This document shows positions 60,623 to 64,000 of a stretch of 64,000 nucleotides of DNA, piece after piece (the stretch's first letter is position 1; each line of letters starts with the position of its first letter). The translations under genes and the position numbers were made by a program. The DNA lies in NCBI GenBank assembly GCA_031835245.1, contig JAVKOQ010000025.1:278501-342500 (forward strand). The letters run 5' to 3'. Below the pieces are notes generated by a model that worked only from the letters and a program-made list of their open reading frames with translations, was not told the DNA's origin and did not search any database. Origin of the DNA: Balamuthia mandrillaris (lineage: Eukaryota; Discosea; Longamoebia; Balamuthiidae).

Positions 60623-61486
60623 CTAACAAGATATAATCATAATATCATCATCATCATCTTCATCATCATTCTCCTCTGTCTCTTCCTCTTCATCCAAGAT
60701 GGATATAACTGTAGTGGTAGTAGAAGTAGGAGATGATGATGGGGAGGAAGTGTTGTCATTATCATCATCATCATCCGATTTGTCAAAGTCCTCATCGTGG
60801 GCCACCAAGTATTTGGCCTTCAAAGCGTCCAGATTGTTGGAGAATTCTGTGAGGAGATTGCGCCATTTATCATAGCAATCATTGTTGGTTCGACGTTGGG
60901 TAGGCAAGTGTTTGGCAATCTCCAACCAAGACCATCCATCACGCAAGCGCCAAGTGACAAGTCTACGGATTTCTGGTGCCTGCCAAGCGATCCGTTGCCG
61001 ATGGCCATTCTTCCGATATTTGAGTCGATTGGATAACAATTGTTGTCGCTGAAGTGCTCTGCGAAGTCGTTGTCGTCGTGGTGTTTGTTTTTTTGAGTCA
61101 GGACTCTTGTCATCATCATCAGCATCGAGAGAAGCAAGGGAGGAGGATGATTGCTCTTGACGAGGGGTGAGGAATGCTTTGTGAATGGGTGATCCGTTGA
61201 CCAACTTGGGAAGTACAGGAGCTACAAACTCATCCACCAGCTCATTCAAGCCACTGAAAAAGCTTTGCAGAATGCCAGAGATGTGTTGACGGCACAGCTG
61301 GCGATGAATATTGGGCCAACGAAGAGGAGATTTTTTTTTGGCCTCATAGGTGGCTGCAGCTTCAGCTAGCACATCCTTGTCAAACTCATCTGGATGATTT
61401 TCTACCCAAGCGGTACAACATTCAAGCCACAAGGAGCGATAAAATCGTATTTGTTGATCTTTGGTTGGCAAATCTGTTCGTTTCAT
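60623..61486 (-). CDS. Myb/SANT-like protein next to tyrosine recombinase
   Basis: Frame of 287 residues. The N-terminal half is helical (QQIRFYRSLWLECCTAWVEN, WPNIHRQLCRQHISGILQSF). Near residue 165 a Myb/SANT-type domain appears (WQAPEIRRLVTWRLRDGWSW, LEIAKHLPTQRRTNNDCYDKW). The C-terminus is acidic and low-complexity, with long Asp, Ser and Thr runs encoded by (TCA)n-type repeats. It follows the recombinase gene on the same strand, 190 bases from its stop, so the two may be parts of one mobile element. It should bind DNA. No host role is evident. Confidence 0.7.
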   Translation of the reverse strand: MKRTDLPTKDQQIRFYRSLWLECCTAWVENHPDEFDKDVLAEAAATYEAKKKSPLRWPNIHRQLCRQHISGILQSFFSGLNELVDEFVAPVLPKLVNGSPIHKAFLTPRQEQSSSSLASLDADDDDKSPDSKKQTPRRQRLRRALQRQQLLSNRLKYRKNGHRQRIAWQAPEIRRLVTWRLRDGWSWLEIAKHLPTQRRTNNDCYDKWRNLLTEFSNNLDALKAKYLVAHDEDFDKSDDDDDNDNTSSPSSSPTSTTTTVISILDEEEETEENDDEDDDDDIMIISC

Positions 61487-61674
61487 GAACTACCTAAAGA
61501 AGCAGTGTAAAAGAAGAAGAAGAAGAGAGAAAGAGAAAGTGAGAGAAAGAAAGAGGAAAAGAAAGAAAAAGGGAAAAGAGACAAAAAACAAAGTGTGAGT
61601 GAATGTTAAAAGAAGAACAAATGAACTAAGACCAATTATAACAATTATTGTTTAGACTATGAATGTTGCTGCTG

Positions 61675-61791
61675 TCACAATAAACCTGTGCGTTCTAGCT
61701 GAGCACTAGGTCTAAGGGTGCATTTTTGAATGCAAGCAAGCAAACAAACAAGCTAAAAACTGACTGGATAGATAAATAGATAAATAGATAA

Positions 61792-61847
<56 letters not shown>

Positions 61848-62991
61848 TGGTGATGGTGGTGGATACTATGCAAACAAAACAAACAAACAAACACAAACAA
61901 ACAAACCGTTGGCGAACAGCATGAATAAAACTCTGATAGTTGGTATCTGCAGACCAGTTGGATTGTTGCAAAGCATCTGGGGATAGATTGTGAAATGCTT
62001 CTTTGGTAACTAGCTCTGGAGCAATAACTGTATGTATACAAGGGAGTGAGAATAAAAAGAACCAAAAAGAGAGCAAGTCAGTCCATCAAGTGATAGTGGT
62101 GGTGGTGGTGGTGGTGGTGGTGATTTATTGACGCTGGTCAGGCAGCCAGCCCAGCCAAAGAAAAAACAAAAGAAAAAACAAAAATCAGATGAGCAGTAAC
62201 GAACCGCAATGTCGAGGGGGATGATAATCAGCAGTGGTAGTTGCAACAGAGGATGAAGATGATGAAGAAGAAGAAGAAGAAGAAGAAGAATGAGGATGAG
62301 TGGTGGTAACATTGCTGACCAAGCGATTGGCCACAATAGCACGTTTTAATGTATCCTTGACGTAGACTTGCTGGGATCTACCACGAGGTACCCAACCTGC
62401 GATAAGGGCAGTAGTATCCAGTACATTGTTCTGACTGTGACCTTCCTGCAGTCCCTCCAAAATCAAGGCAGTGCAAAGGAAGCCAGCACGCAAGGAGTGA
62501 AAGGAAAACAATCCTTCAGGATAACCAGCCCGAACAGCCCGATCTTGCAACTTGGCTTTTAAAGTATCGCGTGACCATCCCCATAATGATGTTTGTTTTT
62601 GTGTATCTGTCAAGCGCCAGTTGTGAAACTCGCGCAAATCCAAACCATGCTTGCATAACAGATGCTTGTTTAACCAGTAAATAAAATCTCCAAGACAAAT
62701 GCTTGGTGTTGATGTTGTTGATGTGGTGGCAGCAGGGGTGGTGACAGCAGCAGAGGTCATAGCAGCAGCGGTCCTAAGTGGTGATGATGGTGATGGTGAT
62801 GGTGAAGAAGATGATCCTCGCGATGATGATGATGATGGTAGTGGTGGTGGTGGTGTTAAATAACCTTCAAATGTAACAACATGATTCCAATGATTTGGTA
62901 TTCCTTTGGTGACTTGTTGGCGCAACGAAAGGAAATAAAGAGGAGGAGCAGAAAATGCATCCTCTTGGTGATGGCAGCTGATGTTGTCATT

Positions 62992-63036
<45 letters not shown>

Positions 63037-64000
63037 AAAAGAGGAGGATGAAAGTTTAGGTCGAAATGCCACAATATCACCCAAACGAATGTTTGCAGCT
63101 GTAATGGCTCTGGCACCAGTACAAACACTGTGTAACCAACAACTGGCTTCAGCAGCTTTGCTCACCAGTCCATCTGGAGTGGATGCGATAATATGTAAGA
63201 CATCATCTAACAAACATGCGTCTTTGCACAATTGTTTGTTAGAACAGGAGGGTTTGGCTCTTTTGCAATGTCGAATGGCCTGTTTGACTTGATCTTTGAT
63301 GGCATCCATTTGGTTTTTTAGCAACAACAAGTAAGCATGGTCTGAGGTTGTTGTCAATGCTGTAGTGCGTCCTGTCGCTCCTGTTGTTGCTGCTCGAGTG
63401 ACACCATCACCAAGAAGGGTTCTGGATAAAGGAGAAGGTGGAAGAGAAGTGGTACATGATGATGATGCTGAAGTTGAAGAGATTATGGAGGAAACAGAGG
63501 AGGAGGAGGAGGAGGAGGAGGAAGAAGAAGAGGAGAAGGAGGAGGATGCAGAAAGGGAGTCAAGCTGTTGTTGGATACTTTCATCATGCAAACGATAAAG
63601 ACTGGCAATCATGACATCGCGCACAGAGCTCAAGGCATAACCCACATCCAAAATCAACCATTGAACAAAGGCTCCTACGTTATGACGTTGGAGATTCAAA
63701 GGAAGAGCTGGCAAACATTTATGATGCCCACAATGTGCTTCCCAGATGGCCAAAGTCCAGGCATGTTTACGTTGGGTAGAAGGGCTCCATCGACTCGTCA
63801 CTGCCGTCAACTCTGTCCACCGCTCTTCTGTCAAACGGTTCATCAATGTGATAGCACGAGAAAGACGTCTTCCTCCACCATCACCACCACCACCATTACT
63901 ACTACTGCTGCCATGTGTAGTATCGTCGTCATCATTATCATCATTTGTTCTAGCTCTATTTTGTTGTTTCTCTATTTTTCTCTTTTTTCCTTGTTTTTCT
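61675..64000 (-). CDS. Tyrosine recombinase (Crypton-like), 5' end beyond window
   Basis: The main exon (about 64000-62202) contains an N-terminal core-binding-like helical domain (WSPSTQRKHAWTLAIWEAHC, LQRHNVGAFVQWLILDVGYA) and a catalytic domain. The latter has the first Arg in CTGARAITAANIRLGDI, the HxxR box FSFHSLRAGF and the nucleophile in QQVYVKDTLKR. Long Ser, Asn and Thr runs interrupt it. Two further exons (about 62032-61910 and 61719-61675) splice in phase and end RPSAQLERTGLL. The frame is open through the right edge, so the start is missing. No reverse transcriptase is present, which favours a Crypton-like DNA element over DIRS-like ones, but only the visible part can be judged. 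Confidence 0.8.
61767..61848. repeat. (GATA)n microsatellite
   Basis: About 20 GATA/AATA units lie in an intron of the recombinase gene. A (GGT)n run follows at 62098-62123. Confidence 0.95.

Noticed and set aside
61767-63040. Regularly spaced short repeats that might suggest a CRISPR array
   Set aside because: They are tandem GATA, GGT and TTG microsatellites with no spacers, in a eukaryotic genome.

Overview
The window is nuclear DNA from an intron-rich eukaryotic microbe. Nearly every gene is interrupted by short GT-AG introns of about 35-400 bases. These are pyrimidine-rich on the sense strand and many carry (CT)n runs. Genes are tightly packed on both strands, often tail to tail with about 100 bases between stops. 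The gene set (REV1 with BRCT and C-terminal domains, Deltex with WWE domains, DENN, FYVE, BTB-BACK, SPRY, thaumatin-like, ureidoglycolate-lyase-like, NHP2, UBFD1) fits a free-living amoebozoan or related protist. I cannot name the species from sequence alone, and this placement is inference.

Layout. 1-3.5 kb: a doubtful exon, a ureidoglycolate-lyase-like gene and a secreted thaumatin-like gene. 3.5-9 kb: REV1, followed by a Harbinger-type DNA transposon with about 70-bp terminal inverted repeats. 9.4-11.8 kb: a PAPS-transporter-like gene and NHP2, tail to tail. 11.9-22.9 kb: two inverted copies of a roughly 0.7-kb unknown coding repeat enclose calmodulin, UBFD1, an acidic unknown protein, UDP-glucose pyrophosphorylase and a CAMK-type kinase with a giant GGA-repeat intron. 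24-33 kb: an LRR protein, a secreted Cache-like protein, a LYR protein, a UBA-like/BTB/BACK/SPRY protein, a Rab GTPase and a TMEM70-like protein. 33.7-38.5 kb: Deltex-type E3 ligase and cytochrome P450. 38.5-41.3 kb: a Myb-like gene and a divergent DDE transposase, the gene pair typical of Harbinger elements, with a perfect 121-bp inverted duplication at the Myb 3' end. 41.5-48.2 kb: a DENN-LIM protein, a GTPase-FYVE fusion and a TIM13-like gene. 48.5-57.8 kb: a large dynamin-like GTPase and an F-box protein. 57.8-64 kb: more AT-rich DNA holding a fragment of an LTR-retrotransposon gag region and, running off the right edge, a tyrosine-recombinase gene paired with a Myb/SANT gene.

The most notable observation is a pair of related intronic RNAs. 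One lies in a Deltex intron, the other in a DENN-LIM intron. Both have C box, C' and D box motifs, terminal stems and the same guide, which matches the conserved GGUAGUGACAA segment of 18S rRNA. They look like paralogous C/D box snoRNAs. Other strong points are the GTPase-FYVE fusion with an 11-nt micro-exon, the tyrosine recombinase plus SANT gene pair, and the fold-back at the Myb gene.

Functionally the host genes cover translesion DNA synthesis (REV1), rRNA modification (NHP2 and the two snoRNAs), sulfate-donor transport, sugar-nucleotide synthesis, calcium signalling (calmodulin, possibly the kinase), endosomal traffic (Rab, DENN, GTPase-FYVE), mitochondrial assembly (TIM13, LYR and TMEM70-like proteins) and ubiquitin systems (Deltex, BTB-BACK, F-box, UBFD1). 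They are not organised as a pathway cluster.
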